Shown here piece after piece: positions 1 through 12,502 of a DNA stretch of 64,000 nucleotides; within the stretch, counting starts at the first letter, position 1, and each line of letters opens with the position of its first letter. Source of the stretch: Coniferiporia sulphurascens (Eukaryota; Basidiomycota; Agaricomycetes; Hymenochaetales; Hymenochaetaceae). The notes under the pieces are model-generated. The model saw nothing but the letters and a program-made list of their open reading frames with translations. It was not told the DNA's origin and did not search any database. The stretch lies in contig NBBA01000013.1 of NCBI GenBank assembly GCA_002794785.1, positions 124,001 to 188,000 of the forward strand, in the 5' to 3' direction. Both the position numbers and the translations under genes were made by a program.

Positions 1-1351
1 CAGATTCTCTCCTGGCTTCCGCGTCATACGTACTGTCTGAAATTCCTCTGCGTTTGACGAGGCGAATTCGTGCCCTCGAAAACCTTCCGTTCATCGTTGG
101 AACGAACCCATACGTTGCTCGTACGCTGGAAGCTCATCGGAGAAGCTTTGAATGGTTGGCAACGTACCCTGAAGTTAGGACTCTCGAGGAGAATGACGAA
201 TTCGCGACTCAGCTTGAGCATTTGGTGCAAAATCATGCTAACGACATTCCGACGTTGGCCAAGGGGTAAGTCGTGAGAGGTTGCATGTAAAAATATTCCA
301 CCCACATCCCATGGCCGTTACCGCCTAGCTTTCAGGAATGCGGGCGTTACATGACCTCGAGTGCAATAAGCGACTTTTTGGACTCAACGATCCGCAATAG
401 GATAGCAGTCCGCCTGATTGCAGAGCAGCATATTGCATTGTCGTGGACACAAGGGAAACCGCCAAATTCCAGAAACCATGATGGCGTCGTCAATATGACC
501 TGCTCCCCTACGGAGATGATCAAAGCATGCAGCGTGTTTGTAGGTGAGATGTGTGAAGCTACTTTTGGTGTGCACCCGAATGTCGTAGTCGACGGGCATG
601 TGGACGCAACGTTCGCGTGCGTCGCAACAATTGTTACTCTATCGATCAAGAACATTAACGTTTTAGTGCAGATATGTGCCTGTTCATCTCCAATACATCC
701 TTACTGAGTTGTTGAAGAACGCTTTCCGTGCGACAGTCGAAAAACATTGGAGAACATTTGGATTCTCTTCGTTGCATGAGATGTCTCCAGTAACCGCTTC
801 TATTTCTTTGCCGCAACGTGCCGCTGGAGCGGATAGTTCGTCATATCTGTTAATCCGGATCAGAGACGAGGGTGGGGGTGTATCCCCATCAAATATGCCT
901 CATGTGTTCTCGTACGCTTTCACTACTGCCGGAAGGGATTTGCGTCAGGACGAAACCGATGGTGGACCGTATGCTGCTCAGCATGTCGGGGGGAGCGCAG
1001 CTATCGGTGGTAACGCAAAGGGCGAAGCTGGAGAAGCTAACCTTTTTGGAGAAATTACGGGCAAGGGTGTACAGACTGGGGTTGGGACATTGGCGGGTCT
1101 GGGGTACGGATTACCGATGAGCAGGCTATATGCAAAGTGAGACTCACAGTGCCTTTTGTATGGCTATACTCACCCCATAATGACAGATACTTTGGCGGGT
1201 CACTCGACCTGTACTCGTTAGATGGATGGGGTAAATATTTTATAAAGCTAACTGAAAAGCTATTACCTATTGATGTTCTGCATTTGCTGCAGGAACTGAT
1301 GCGGTAGTCAGATTAAGATGCCTAGAAAGAGCTGGGAGGGTTGAGGTTTAG
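1..1351 (+). CDS. Mitochondrial PDK/BCKDK-family protein kinase (3' part)
   Basis: Partial at the left edge. Exons in window: <3-265, 329-616, 672-1136, 1187-1230, 1293-1351 (TAG); all junctions keep phase. The family phosphorylates E1-alpha of the pyruvate or branched-chain 2-oxoacid dehydrogenase complex in the mitochondrial matrix. Seen in the translation: the family block NLPFIVGTNPY, then TIRNRIAVRLIAEQHIAL, the N-box ELLKNAFRATVE, the G1 box RIRDEGGGV and the glycine-rich lid GLGYGLPMSR, followed by YFGGSLDL and a C-terminal tail. These are the GHKL ATP-binding motifs of this family, which resemble histidine kinases but act on serine. The loop between G1 and the lid is long and Gly-rich, as is common in fungi. 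The N-terminus and targeting peptide lie outside the window. Pyruvate versus branched-chain specificity cannot be decided from this part. Confidence 0.9.
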
Positions 1352-4300
1352 GCTTCTGCGGGGAAATCATGACTGCGTATTTTGGCGTATTTCGTTCGAA
1401 TAGGGGGGTGTCTTTTGGAAACGAGTAGATGGACATCTTCCCCGGAACTCAGTTCACGGCCTTTATAAGGACCTAAGAAACGACACTCTCGTTATGTTTA
1501 TCGTGGGCCACGAGATACTTCGCGTCCGAGTTCCTCTCCCTTTCAGTGGAAGCAGTGGGTGTTCCAGAGTGAAGGTAATCCACTCAGGATTTGTGTGTAC
1601 ATGTACATTATAACCGCCGTTATCCTAGCGCACGCATACAGGTCGGGGCGTTTATAAATTTTCAGCACAAGAAGGGGAAAAGGTGAATATGGTTCAAAAA
1701 AAAAACAGACCTCATCTGTCTAGACTATGAGTAGGATGCTGGGTGTGATCTCTGATCAATCCCACTGTAAGTTACGCCGGCGAAGTCCACGATATTTCCA
1801 TATCTTGTGGGTAACTGCAAATTTTCGATGACTCAGATGCCTAGCAACACGGGTTTTAGACTTCGGCGCACTAATTGCTATGGTCGAGTCCAACCGCATG
1901 TATGTAATCACAAAATATGCAAACAAAACGAATGTTTGGCACTGGCCTCACAACAACATATACTGTCAAAACGCCTCCACTCCCTTTCGAATAACTCGCA
2001 TCGACACAAAGTAAGTAGTTACGTACAAGCTTGGAACTGTGACTCTGTAAACAAGGGTCCCTTTATAATAGGAACCCTACGGTAGCAAAGCGGTAAGAAT
2101 GGAAAGGAAGCAGGACTTACCGAAATATTAAAAGCTTGACGTCTTCAGATCAAGTTGTCGACACCGATTAGGAACAGCCACACCAACAATAACACCATAT
2201 GGTGAGGCCAGATAACAGAGAGCAGATAGCTCCAATATTCCAGTCACAATATAGTTGAGGCGCGCACAAGGCACGAAATTGTCCAAAAATTAAAGGCGAG
2301 ACCGCTACCCCATACTCTGAGCACTCTAGACTCGCCAAAGGTCAACCACAAGTCTCCGGAACGCCCACGGCGCTCCCCCCCACTCCGAAGACAGCTTCAC
2401 CGAAGCGGTCCCCCACCTGGTCCGCCCTCCTCATGCTCCCTCGTACTTCCGCGTCACTCACAAGCCAACCTCGAGGATCGGCTTGGAGCTCGCTTTTCCG
2501 CCACCATCCCTCTCTTTTCGCTGGCGAAACCATCCTTAGCACGAATTTTAGCCCGTATCAACCCGTGATTGTGTCCTTGGTGGAACCGAGGAACTGCTCG
2601 CTGCCGCGTCCATCGCTTTATTCGTCAGAGCAGACGTTTCTGTGTGTTCCCGCAACGGTCACAGATCGCACATTCTCCCCACTAGCAATAAGCGTCCCAG
2701 GAATAAGCTGTCTGTTTGTAAGTCGGAGCCATTTAATCCAACCACCACTGAGCACGAAACCACTTTTACGTTCGAGCTCGAGTAAATAACTCTATGCAAT
2801 TAGCCACCAACCTCGATGAGAGGTGGCATGTCCCACAGGATATTGCATCTCCGACGCCATAAAAATAGACTGCTCAGGGTAGCCGTCCTCATGAGTCTGC
2901 CAGAGGGTACAGCATTAAACAGGGTGCGCGAATCGTTAGAGAATCATCGAAGCGTCTAGTATAGCGGGCTGCAGGAAAGGGAGCTCTGAACGACACCGTC
3001 GGGAACGCGGCTGGGTCTTTGCAGCAGCAAAAACACGGGGATGGACCTTATACGCATCAAAAGAGTCACATTATACCATTTGCGAAGTATGTCAATCTGA
3101 GAAAGACAAAGAGAGCATAGATAGGCGAGAGGAGAACAGTCTAGGTGCGGGGTCCTCGCAGTCCTGCCTTTCTGTGCCTGAAAGGACAGATGATGGGGAC
3201 AGGCCAACCTGAGGCAAGCCGTTATCCTGAGTGAACACGTATGAGGTCCTTCCGTCGCAGGCATAAGCACATGACAAAGCCCGTCTACCTCCTTTCGCTA
3301 TCCTTTCCGATCACTGCTCCCGCGCAACTCTTCACGCCACGACAAAGCCTAGGACCCTCTCTGTTCGGCCCAATATCTACACCTTCCGTCCCAAGCCACC
3401 AGTGCATTTTTAATGCGCCCGCCGACGCTTCCGAGCCACCTAAACCGCTCCGTAAGACGATTAAAAGCGTCAAATGTAGCGGCTAGACTCGCGGCGATCC
3501 CAATTGCACGTAAAATTTACCGGGATTTGAGTACCCAGTCCACCCGTTGCCATTAAAAGGAACAACGGAGAACATCACTCAGCGAAGGGTGGTCAAATGA
3601 CGGGGGCCTCAGGCAATCAGACTGTGACTCGTAGGCTGAATGATCCAGGCCGATAGCGCTGACACGCTAGAAGAAAACTTGATCTAGCCCTGCGCCAGCC
3701 CGGGGGCGGTCTCCTGTCTCCAACGCCAACTGGGGAAGCACCCCCCCCTATAAGTTCGACGTATCCGGCCTGTTCTAATGATGAGCCAAGATAGGATCCC
3801 TGCCATCCCGGTGACGCTTTCCCGTGCACATTTTCGCTGCAGCCCTCTGCTTCACGGGGGAAAAACCGAGTAGACACAAAAGGCGAGTCATCGATCCCTA
3901 CAGCCCAAGGAGTCGAGTCGTTGACGGCGCAACAAGGAATTCCTGTATGTAAGGAGTACAGGGGACTGTGGCAAGTGGCTAGGATGCGAAGCGTCACGGA
4001 CAGAATCCTGTATGTCTGCTCAAGCCGGAAATTGACGTCCGAATACGTGAATACACTTCGGCTAAGGAAAGCCCGAAGGTGTGGGAGACAGTGCTAAATG
4101 TGTGCATAGTGGAGGCAGAGGGCAAGCCGGACTGGATATGGAGTGACCATCACGAGCGATGAAGACCGCACTGAGGACCCGTAGTAATCTTAGGGTTAGT
4201 TGTCACTCGCGTAGAAACCGAATCGGTTCCAGTAGAGTGGGACGTGTTGGTGGGACGAGACGGATGTTCGGTGCAGATAAATGGGAAGCCTGGAGCGCTG

Positions 4301-5307
4301 AGGGCTATCGAGAGGACTCCTAGAGCAAGGCGTAGCAACGAATGAGACTTGGGAGCCGCGCCGGAAGCACGCAAGTGCTCAGGATGCGGAGGTTGGAAGA
4401 AGGAGAGGTTTCGTCGCGTACGACACGGTATTTTTGTTTCTGTAACGTCACGCGTGACAACAAGTCACATGATTATCCCCACAGTCACGGTCACCAATTC
4501 GGAACCATTAATTCCTACCCCCTAGGCCTTGTGCGGACCCGAGTGTTACTGTTGCACCCTTTTCCTTGGGGAGTAGTTCATGTTCCATACGCGGGTTTGG
4601 TTGAGCGTGTTTTCTGGAGAGCATCCATCCTTTCCACTGAGTCCGAGCGACATACGCGCTGTTCAATGTTCCAATTTCTCAATCACTGCCAAACGGAATA
4701 GTTATGTAATCGGTCTTGCATAGTAACCGCGTACACCAACCTAGTACCTGTGTCCACGTTAAAGCTGATCCTCCTACAACATCGTCTCATGCCTTCTGCT
4801 CAAACGTATGTTTCCCGGCTAGCACGGCGCATCGAAATCTTTCACGAAATAACACCGAACCAGATTCACGCGATCCGATGCGGTGGACATGAAGAAAGAG
4901 AGAGACTGGGCTGCGAACATCGGTGTGTTCTTACATGCGTTTTGATCGGCTGCACAGTAGCTCAATCTTATTCCAACTAGGTATGATGGTGAGCGAACAC
5001 AATCTTACTTCGTTGGACATCATCGAAGTGCCTTTGTCATTTAGGACTGGGACACCACGAGCATTGTGTTCACAAAGCGCACTCTCATCGAGTTTCTTAA
5101 GTGAGTAATTCGCATATTTTGCCGAATTGGACGCGCTTGTATAAGAAGGGTAAGTTGATGCATACACCCAGATACACCGGCACGACGGTCGACCCAAATT
5201 TCGTGAACATATCTAAGCTCCCCAGTGCGTGTGTATTTGCCCAGTGCACTGACCTTGTTCCGTCTACCTCATAACGCTGTCACACAGAATATGCCAGCTT
5301 CGGCAAG
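1352..5307. other. Gene-poor interval, about 4 kb
   Basis: No coding region could be supported. Open frames are all shorter than about 130 codons, on both strands, with no recognisable motif and no splice sites that join them into a plausible protein. No terminal repeats, transposase or reverse-transcriptase motifs were seen. One imperfect inverted repeat (2054-2078, 8-nt arms with one mismatch) is present. The interval may hold a decayed element, a non-coding transcript or only spacer. Confidence 0.5.
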
Positions 5308-6041
5308 ATGACTAGCGAAGAGGTGGAAACGGAGACAGACGCAGAAGGGGCTGCGCCGCTGGCGGAAGCGGGGGGTGCAGGTGGAATATACAGCATTCCC
5401 GTCGTACGAGAAAACCAGCTTGCTCATATGCTTCCACAGCTTTGAAATCGGCGGAAGCCTCTGATTTCAGACCATCGCGTCGCGTGCGGACGACCCCAGG
5501 TGGACCAACGTCCAATATATTCGAAACGGAATCTCCGGACGACGCATTGTCACAGGCCCCTTCGCGCGGAGTGAGTAATTCCGTACCGGATTATAATCTC
5601 CTGTGCTCTAAGTCAAGACGTAAAGGGTGCTGCGGAGGCTCCCCAGTCGACCGATAATAACAGTGTAGATGAATCAGACCGAGTCCATTCGGCAGCCAGA
5701 CCTAGCAGGTGCATGCCAGTGGTGTAGTGCCTTATCCTCGCTTGCTATCCTAATACTTGTTTCTTTAAATTTCTAATACAGGCGCGTCCGAACCGCCCCC
5801 GGAGGGGAGGACTCCCTATCCAAGTTGTGGCTGTCTGAAGAAACCACCGTCGAATCAAAGCCGACTCGCAGGTATGTCGCACATGCGTGTATCATGCATG
5901 GACTGAGGATCGACGCCCTAAATATAGAGTTCGACAAGCACCAGGAGGCAAAGATTCTGTCGGCAGCGTAAGATATGCCTCCTTGGTCTTGTCTCGTAAG
6001 CGTGTGCTTATTAATGAACGCAGTTGTTTGGTGGTGAATGA
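5308..6041 (+). CDS. Small protein with repeated R-V-R-x-x-P-G-G motifs; gene or decaying gene
   Basis: Unrecognised function. Proposed exons: 5308-5374, 5440-5570 or -5574, 5618-5708, 5782-5871, 5908-5967, 6024-6041 (TGA). Three successive exons each carry one copy of a motif: SRRVRTTPGGPTSNIF, RRVRTAPGGEDSLSKLW and YRVRQAPGGKDSVG. The last copy splices in phase to LFGGE and a stop, so copy 3 ends SVGSLFGGE, parallel to copy 2 (SLSKLW). The start is the first ATG that reads in phase into exon 2. Two junctions are not clean. Exon 2 to 3 keeps frame only with a weaker GTAATT donor (5575) instead of GTGAGT (5571). Exon 4 to 5 loses phase across a very short 36-nt intron, and reading through instead ends at a stop at 5967. 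It could be a real disordered repeat protein with an unusual splice, or a pseudogene with one frameshift. Confidence 0.5.
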
Positions 6042-6351
6042 TCTGTTAGCGTACGGACCGGATGTAGTCAGCTCTTTCGATATCCTTTCGTGTAATAACT
6101 TAGGTCTGTTGCAATGTATCAGGGTGTTAAATGTGTCCGAAAGTGGCAATTCTCGAACGTCGCGCTTGATGAAAGTATGCTCACCAGTGTCACCGCCGCC
6201 TACTATTAGGTACCGATCACGGCGACGACGACGGCAAGACATAATATCGCAGCGTCAAACGCATATTTAGAAGCTCATCTTGTATCTGTAACTGTCTCGT
6301 TCTTTATCTTCGCTCCACGGCGGGTCCTGGATCGTCTCTGCTCTATGTACC

Positions 6352-9300
6352 ATGAGCACTCTCTTTGGCCGCAAGAAACCTCGTCCACGCCAGACGTCCG
6401 TCTCCGCTGATCTGAGCGAGCGCTCAGTGCCGTACGACAGGCTTGAGCCCGCAAGCAGGTCTCCTATTCCTGTCGGGACCGTCTCCCAGGGCCTTAGAAC
6501 TAGTGCTACCACCCCCTCTGCAATCTCCGCGCCCGCGACAAACCCGTCGCTAACCAGCGAGGGCACAGAGCTCAACTATCGTGCGATGCAGCGCAGTAGG
6601 TCTGATAGAGAGCGCCTATACCAACGGTCGTCGCGTACATTGGCCAAGTCGCCTTTAATTTCCGCATCAAGTTCGTCCGCCACACTTTCCAGCGAGCCCT
6701 CCACGTCTTCCGCATCGTCCTCGTCGTTTACTACCGTCACTACGTCCAGTCGCATACGCGGGAGTGAAACGTCGTCATCTGGTGGGAGGAGCCCTAGTGT
6801 CTCTGACTTTGCCAGTTTCTCTTCCGTCCCTCAACCGTCGTCAAACAACAATATGCCAAATATGACTGTGCGGCCCGCGTCGCTGGTGAGCAACCGTTCT
6901 GAAGGGAACCGCGTCTCCAAATATGCCGCATCACTTGCACCCTCAGAATCTGTGCAGTCGCATTATTCTCATGCGTCCCATATTTTCCTTCATCACCATA
7001 AAGGCCCCCAAGACGAAAATTTCGAGTTCGAGAGGCCCGGGGACGACACCATAGAGGCTTTATTCGAACAGGTTCGTTTGCGGCGTGATTTGGGAGAACT
7101 CCCTAGTCTCTCCGCAGACCAGAAGTGGCAAATCGTGTACAATGACGAACAACTACGTTGGAAAGAGGAGAAGATACGAGAGGAGATGACGAAGAGGCAG
7201 TCGGACACTGGACAAGCCCCTGCTACATATCTCAAGGATTCTCCTGAGTGGTATCTCAAGAAATTTCTGGATCAGACTATAACACCTAAGCAGGCGGCTA
7301 GCTTGCTCGTTTCCCTGCGGACAGGTACCATGAGGTACGGTTTACCATTTTCCAAGGGTACTTACGCCTCTCCTAACGGATATCATAATTGAAGCTGGTT
7401 CCGTCAATTTTTGTCCATCCAGGGCACCTCCGTGCTGGCGAATACTTTGAACAACATCAGCCGTAAAGGTTCAAACAGGTATAGCCCAATTTTTTTAATC
7501 TCGCGCTAATTTATTGTTGCTGATTCCAACGCAGGCGCGATGCAGATTTTTCACTGGAGTACGAAGTCTTAAAGTGCCTACGGCATATATTGAACATCGA
7601 GGTATGTATACTACTTCTTTATTTGATTATAATAGCAAGAGCTAATGATGTACAATTAGATTGGTGCAAATGAAGCTTTCGCACACCCTTTAATAGTCAA
7701 CCACATTGCTTCGACTCTCAATACGTCTCAAATCTCCTCAAGGAAGGTCGCACTTGAAATCTTAACTTTTTTGTGCTATTGGAAGGACGGCACTCATCAT
7801 GAGCTAGTTGTATCAGCGTTGGAAGCACTCAGTACGGCAAACAATGAAAGTGGACCTTATGCATACTGGTTTCATTCTCTCGAGAACAGCCTTCTTGGTC
7901 GGGGGAAGATGGGCAGTCTTGTTGGTGCAAGCGAAGAAATTCGCAAGAATGCTGGCATGGACAGTTCATTGAACGAGTACGCTGTAGGTGGTCTTTACTG
8001 TTCTTTACTTGTGTTCACTGACGTGCCGGTTAGCAAGCAAATCTTTTGGTCATTCATGGAGTTTTAGATCACATAGACGACACCGACCTGCGAATACATC
8101 ATCGCACGAGGATGGAAGCAGCTGGTCTAAGACGTATCATGGCAATATGTCGGGAATTCGGCTACCCTCAAATAGAAAAGCAGCTCGATCTTATCGACAA
8201 ACTTATTGAAGCTGATGAGAGGGCACTTCGCGATGCCCTGGACCAAGAGATTCTAAAGGACTACAACAATCCTCAAGATGTATACAGTGCGATCGTGGCC
8301 AAGACGCAGGGTTCGAAGGCTCTTGATTACTTTTTATCGGCAATGCAACATTTGCTCCTAATCCATGAAGAAGGTCCGGCTTTGAATCACTACTATCAAA
8401 TCATTGACTCCACTATTACGGATATTGTTCTGGATAGGAAGCTCAATGGTGTGGAATCTAAGTTAGGGACTTCGGTGCAACGCATTATCGCCCAGCTGAA
8501 TGAGGCAGAACGGTATCAGCACGTCGAAGAACAAGCCAACGAAGCACGTGCCAGAGCATTTCAGCTGAAGATAGAGAAGGAGGCCCTTGAAGAGGAGATT
8601 TCACGAGGGTCTGACGGTCTTGTGGGTCAATTGAAGGAAACAATCTCTCAGCTCGAAGAGAAGCTCCAAAGTTCTAGAGGGACCATCGAACTACTCCAAG
8701 GTCGGCTGGAGGAACAGAAGCGTGGATATGAGGAGCAGATCGCTCAGCTTGAAGCGCAAATATTAGAGCTATTCCGTATGCTCAGGGAACTTGGTCGTGG
8801 AGTGGAGGAAATCGTTGACAGGGGCCAGGGCATGGATAGGAAAGATCTGATGGCTACTCTCGAGAAGCAACTGCAGCGTAACAAGACCATTAGTTTACTC
8901 GAAGGACGTCGTGAATCCACCCGGCGGAAAACAAAATCTGGTCGGCGGGATATCGAAGGTGATCTGGACGAAGATAACGATGACACGCTGTCCTCATCTC
9001 TGAAACGCGCTTCAAAAAATCATGGACGGGGTAAAAAGCAAGTGGTGCACCCAGACGCAAGCAGAGTCCGTGATTCGCAATTTGCGGACGCCGACGAAGC
9101 TAGCGTACAGGAACATATTGAACAGCGGATTGCCGCTAGTATACATATGGCAAGTGTTTATCTATAATTATTCACGGGTTAATCTCAGCTCGTTTTCAAC
9201 ACAGTATCCTCAGAGGGACGGAACAATATCAAGCCCGCGCAACGCCCGAGGTTCACCATGGCGTGGCAATACTTCACGACTTCCCTTGGATGGTGATTCT

Positions 9301-12150
9301 ATGAGTCAAAATTATCCGCTTGGTGCCAACGGTCTTCTGATACCTAGTCATGCTGACGACCACGAACGCGGTGACCACAACAGAGACTCAAGGGTGTCCT
9401 CTGAAGACAAGGACTCCGAGAGTGAGTATCGTCAATCTACCAGGAGCGGTTTTACCAACTACACGGAAGATACTCAGGCTACGTCTATTGGATCCCGGCG
9501 TTCCGCAGAACGTCTTCAATCATTATCTTCTGAAGCGCATCGCCCGGTAAATGAAAGCCATGCAGATGGGCAGTTGTCCTTAGGTCAAGTCCTCGCCAAC
9601 AGAATGATTGGACTACAGGACAAGCCTGCGAAATCAGCTTTGGGAGAGGACAATCGGACTCCAGATGAAGGTTCTATATCAGCCAGCGACTCCCTCCCTC
9701 CACCTCCACCTCCACCACCTCCTCCCCCGCCGCCGCCTCCCCCGCCTCCTTCAACGCCCAGTTCCACAACGTTCTCCCCACCGCCACCACCGCCACCACC
9801 TCCTCCTCCACCCGCTGGGTTTTCTAATGTCCCATCAGCATTTTCTGCACCTGCCCCGCCGCCGCCACCTCCACCTTTCGGCGTGCCGCCTGCACCTCAA
9901 TCAATACAGAACTCCGCGCATCCGAACATGTACCTGGGCATGAATCTAAACAATCTCGTAATGGCAAGGAAGGACATAGCAATCACACCAAATACAAAGA
10001 TGAAGCAGTTGCAGTGGGATAAACTACCACAAACGCAAGTGGGAAGGACTTTGTGGAACACTGAAGAACCAAATAAGGAGAAAGAGTGGATCAAGAAACT
10101 CCGAGAGCAGCGCATTTGGGAAGAAATGGAAGAGGATTTCAAAGCGAAGCAGCTCGTCATTAATTTGATGGGTATGATTCTTATTTTATCAATAAGGAGG
10201 GTGACCCTTACCTTCGTATTCACAGCTAAGCAAAGAAAAGCGGAACTACGCAGTGTGCTTGATCCCCAAACCAAGAAGCGTGTTGGTATGGTTTGAAATC
10301 CTCGTCCGATATTAAAACCTAGATTTACAATTCTTCATAGAAATCCTTATTCAGCGTGTCAAGAGTCTTCAACCCGAGGAAATCGCTTTCAAGATTGAAC
10401 AATTTGACAAAGAACTCTGTACGGAAACATTTTTGGCCGAACTGAGGAACTTACTCCCGACGCCAGAACAGGTAAGTATGTTCATGAGGTTTTTTCTATA
10501 CGCTTCTAATCGTTTTCAAGGTCGGGAAGTTGAATATATATCGGAACGCTGATGCGGAGGAACTGAGTGGACTGCATCCTTCCGATCGCCTCATGGTCAA
10601 GTTAATTCAGATTGAACGCCTTGGACCACGGATCGAAGCAATGCTTTACAGGATCACCTTCGACGAGACAAAAGCGCTACTTGATGAGGTTAAATTTGTG
10701 CATTCTGTATTTTCTGAAAACAAAGCTGAATAACGATTGTAGGGAGCAAAAAAACTGGTCGAGGCCGGTGAAGGGCTACTTCATGCATCTTGTTTCAAGG
10801 AGCTTTTAAGCGTAAGCCTTGGCTGGTGGTCGGGTAATAGCTTACTGACTTTGACCACAGTTGATACTACTTATCGGTAACTACATGAATGGGACGGGAA
10901 TCAAGGGAGGAGCGTTTGGATTCCGGGTTAGCAGCATAAACAAGGTAATCAATTCCACAACCTTTAGAATGGCGGAATTCTAACTAGATTTGCTCTGCAT
11001 TTAGCTCGTAGACACGAAGTCTCTAAACAATACCACGCTTTTGCATTTCCTGGAAAAGACCGTTTCTCATCACTTTCCGGACATGGAAGAATTTTTGGAC
11101 GAGCTTGAAAAGCCTGCGGACGCGTACCGAGGTACGTATCGACCCATTTAAGCTTCTGCGCTTGTTAAAGACACTTGACACTCGCTTGCTGTAGTTAACT
11201 TACAAGATGTGCGGAAAGGGTTTGTTGAACTGCGTGACGGCTTGAAGACCATCAAGAGCGAACTTGATGAGCACTTTTCCGACATGGACCTGAACGGGAC
11301 ATTTATTTCTCAAATGTGGAGTTTTGTTGGCAAAGCTAGTTCCCGGCTTGCGGATTTGCAGGACATTGTCAATATGGCCGACACATCTTTTAAGCAAGCA
11401 GTTAGCTACTATGGCGAGGAAGAGCGGGGTATGACGTCTTCCGAGTTTTATGGCATTTTCAAGACTTTCGTAACCTCCTACAAGGTGTGTCTACATTTTT
11501 TCGCCTTTGGATATCACCCGTAACCAATCACTCGATAGAAATGTCAAGCCGACAACAAATCGGCGCAGGACGAACGTGAGGCCGTTGAAAACCGGCGGAA
11601 AGCCGCAGAGGAGAGGGCCAATCGATCCGTGAAGACAGCAGAGGAATCCTCTTCAAATCCAGGCGACAATGCTATCCTGGATACTATTCTCGAAAAGCTC
11701 AGAAACGGAGACAGTGTCGGGCGAAAACATCGAGGATATCGCCGAACGAACGGAAAAATTTCCGTTCCGCTTCGTGTCAACACGAGCAGCCAGGACGCGG
11801 TTATTGCGGACACTGAAGTTTCCGCCCCATTAGCTGGTGACACGACTGTAGATCTCGCTCGGGATATGCTGGCGGCGTTAAAATCAGACGGGTTTGAAGC
11901 TTTCACGCCCAATTCCGCGAGTAGGTCGGATCGTTATGCACGGAGAACAAGACGTCGTCAAGTGTCGGAGTTCGGCGCTGAGGAAACGACTACATCTCCG
12001 ACGTTTTCTGATGACAGAGAACTGTCCGGCGTTCAGGACGGTGGAACGAATGGAGACGAACCAGGTTCGTCTTTGCCAAGGACTCCCTCTGAGGACGGAG
12101 GCGGTGGAACCGTATACGAAGAGGAAGGGGATGTGACCGTGATACTTTGA
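6352..12150 (+). CDS. Formin (GBD/FH3-FH1-FH2), Bni1/SepA type
   Basis: Nucleates and elongates unbranched actin filaments at growth tips and septa downstream of Rho GTPases. Exons: 6352-7334, 7395-7478, 7535-7601, 7660-7983, 8034-9104, 9205-10171, 10226-10285, 10341-10471, 10521-10688, 10743-10811, 10861-10944, 11005-11131, 11195-11484, 11539-12150; about 1,678 aa in this model. Order seen: Ser-rich N-terminus; GTPase-binding/FH3 helical region (about 210-600); coiled coil rich in Glu and Gln (about 600-730); FH1 with three long proline tracts (about 1005-1080); FH2 (about 1090-1500) with the block TKMKQLQWDKL and GNYMNGTGIKGGAFGF; then a charged tail with an RRxR cluster (YARRTRRRQ) that could be an autoregulatory DAD. 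The junction near 9105-9204 is uncertain: the usual-length introns there do not give the FH1 frame, so a 100-nt intron or two introns must be assumed. Confidence 0.93.
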
Positions 12151-12502
12151 CAACTGTAGATACCCACCCACTCAACATACCATCTCCTAAGTACGACGAA
12201 TCCGGCATTTGGACGTTCACCTTCGCGCGACCTCTATTATCTTCACTGAACGCCTGTCTGATCATGTCGCACGTTATTTACATACATTTCATTATTTTGT
12301 CGAAGTAGCTATGTCACTACCAGTCAACTTACTTTTTAGTACCGGCTGGCCGGGCTATCCGAAGTGAAAATACGTACGAATCGCGGCACCCTTGCCAGTT
12401 TTAGTACTTACCACTGCAGTCTTGAACTTAGTTGACGGGCTTAGGTAAGGAGAACGCCGAGCTTTCCGGGCGTTGCCGTTTCGCAGACTCCGTGCGACGA
12501 CC
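12151..12502. other. Intergenic, formin to COQ7
   Basis: Formin 3' flank and COQ7 promoter, tandem orientation. No further gene or repeat seen. Confidence 0.6.

Noticed and set aside
1137..1140. Apparent stop codon ending the PDK-like kinase at 1138-1140
   Set aside because: The TGA is part of a GTGAG donor. Splicing to 1187 and 1293 restores the conserved YFGGSLDL tail.
2342..2789. Overlapping open frames of about 66 and 118 codons on opposite strands
   Set aside because: No motif, no supporting splice sites and no extension into a longer gene on either strand.
3617..3997. 126-codon minus-strand open frame in the gene-poor interval
   Set aside because: Composition is unlike the real genes here, and no domain or neighbouring exon could be joined to it.
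9585..9767. Minus-strand open frame with poly-glycine opposite the formin FH1 region
   Set aside because: It is the complement of the proline codons of FH1 and has no independent coding signal.
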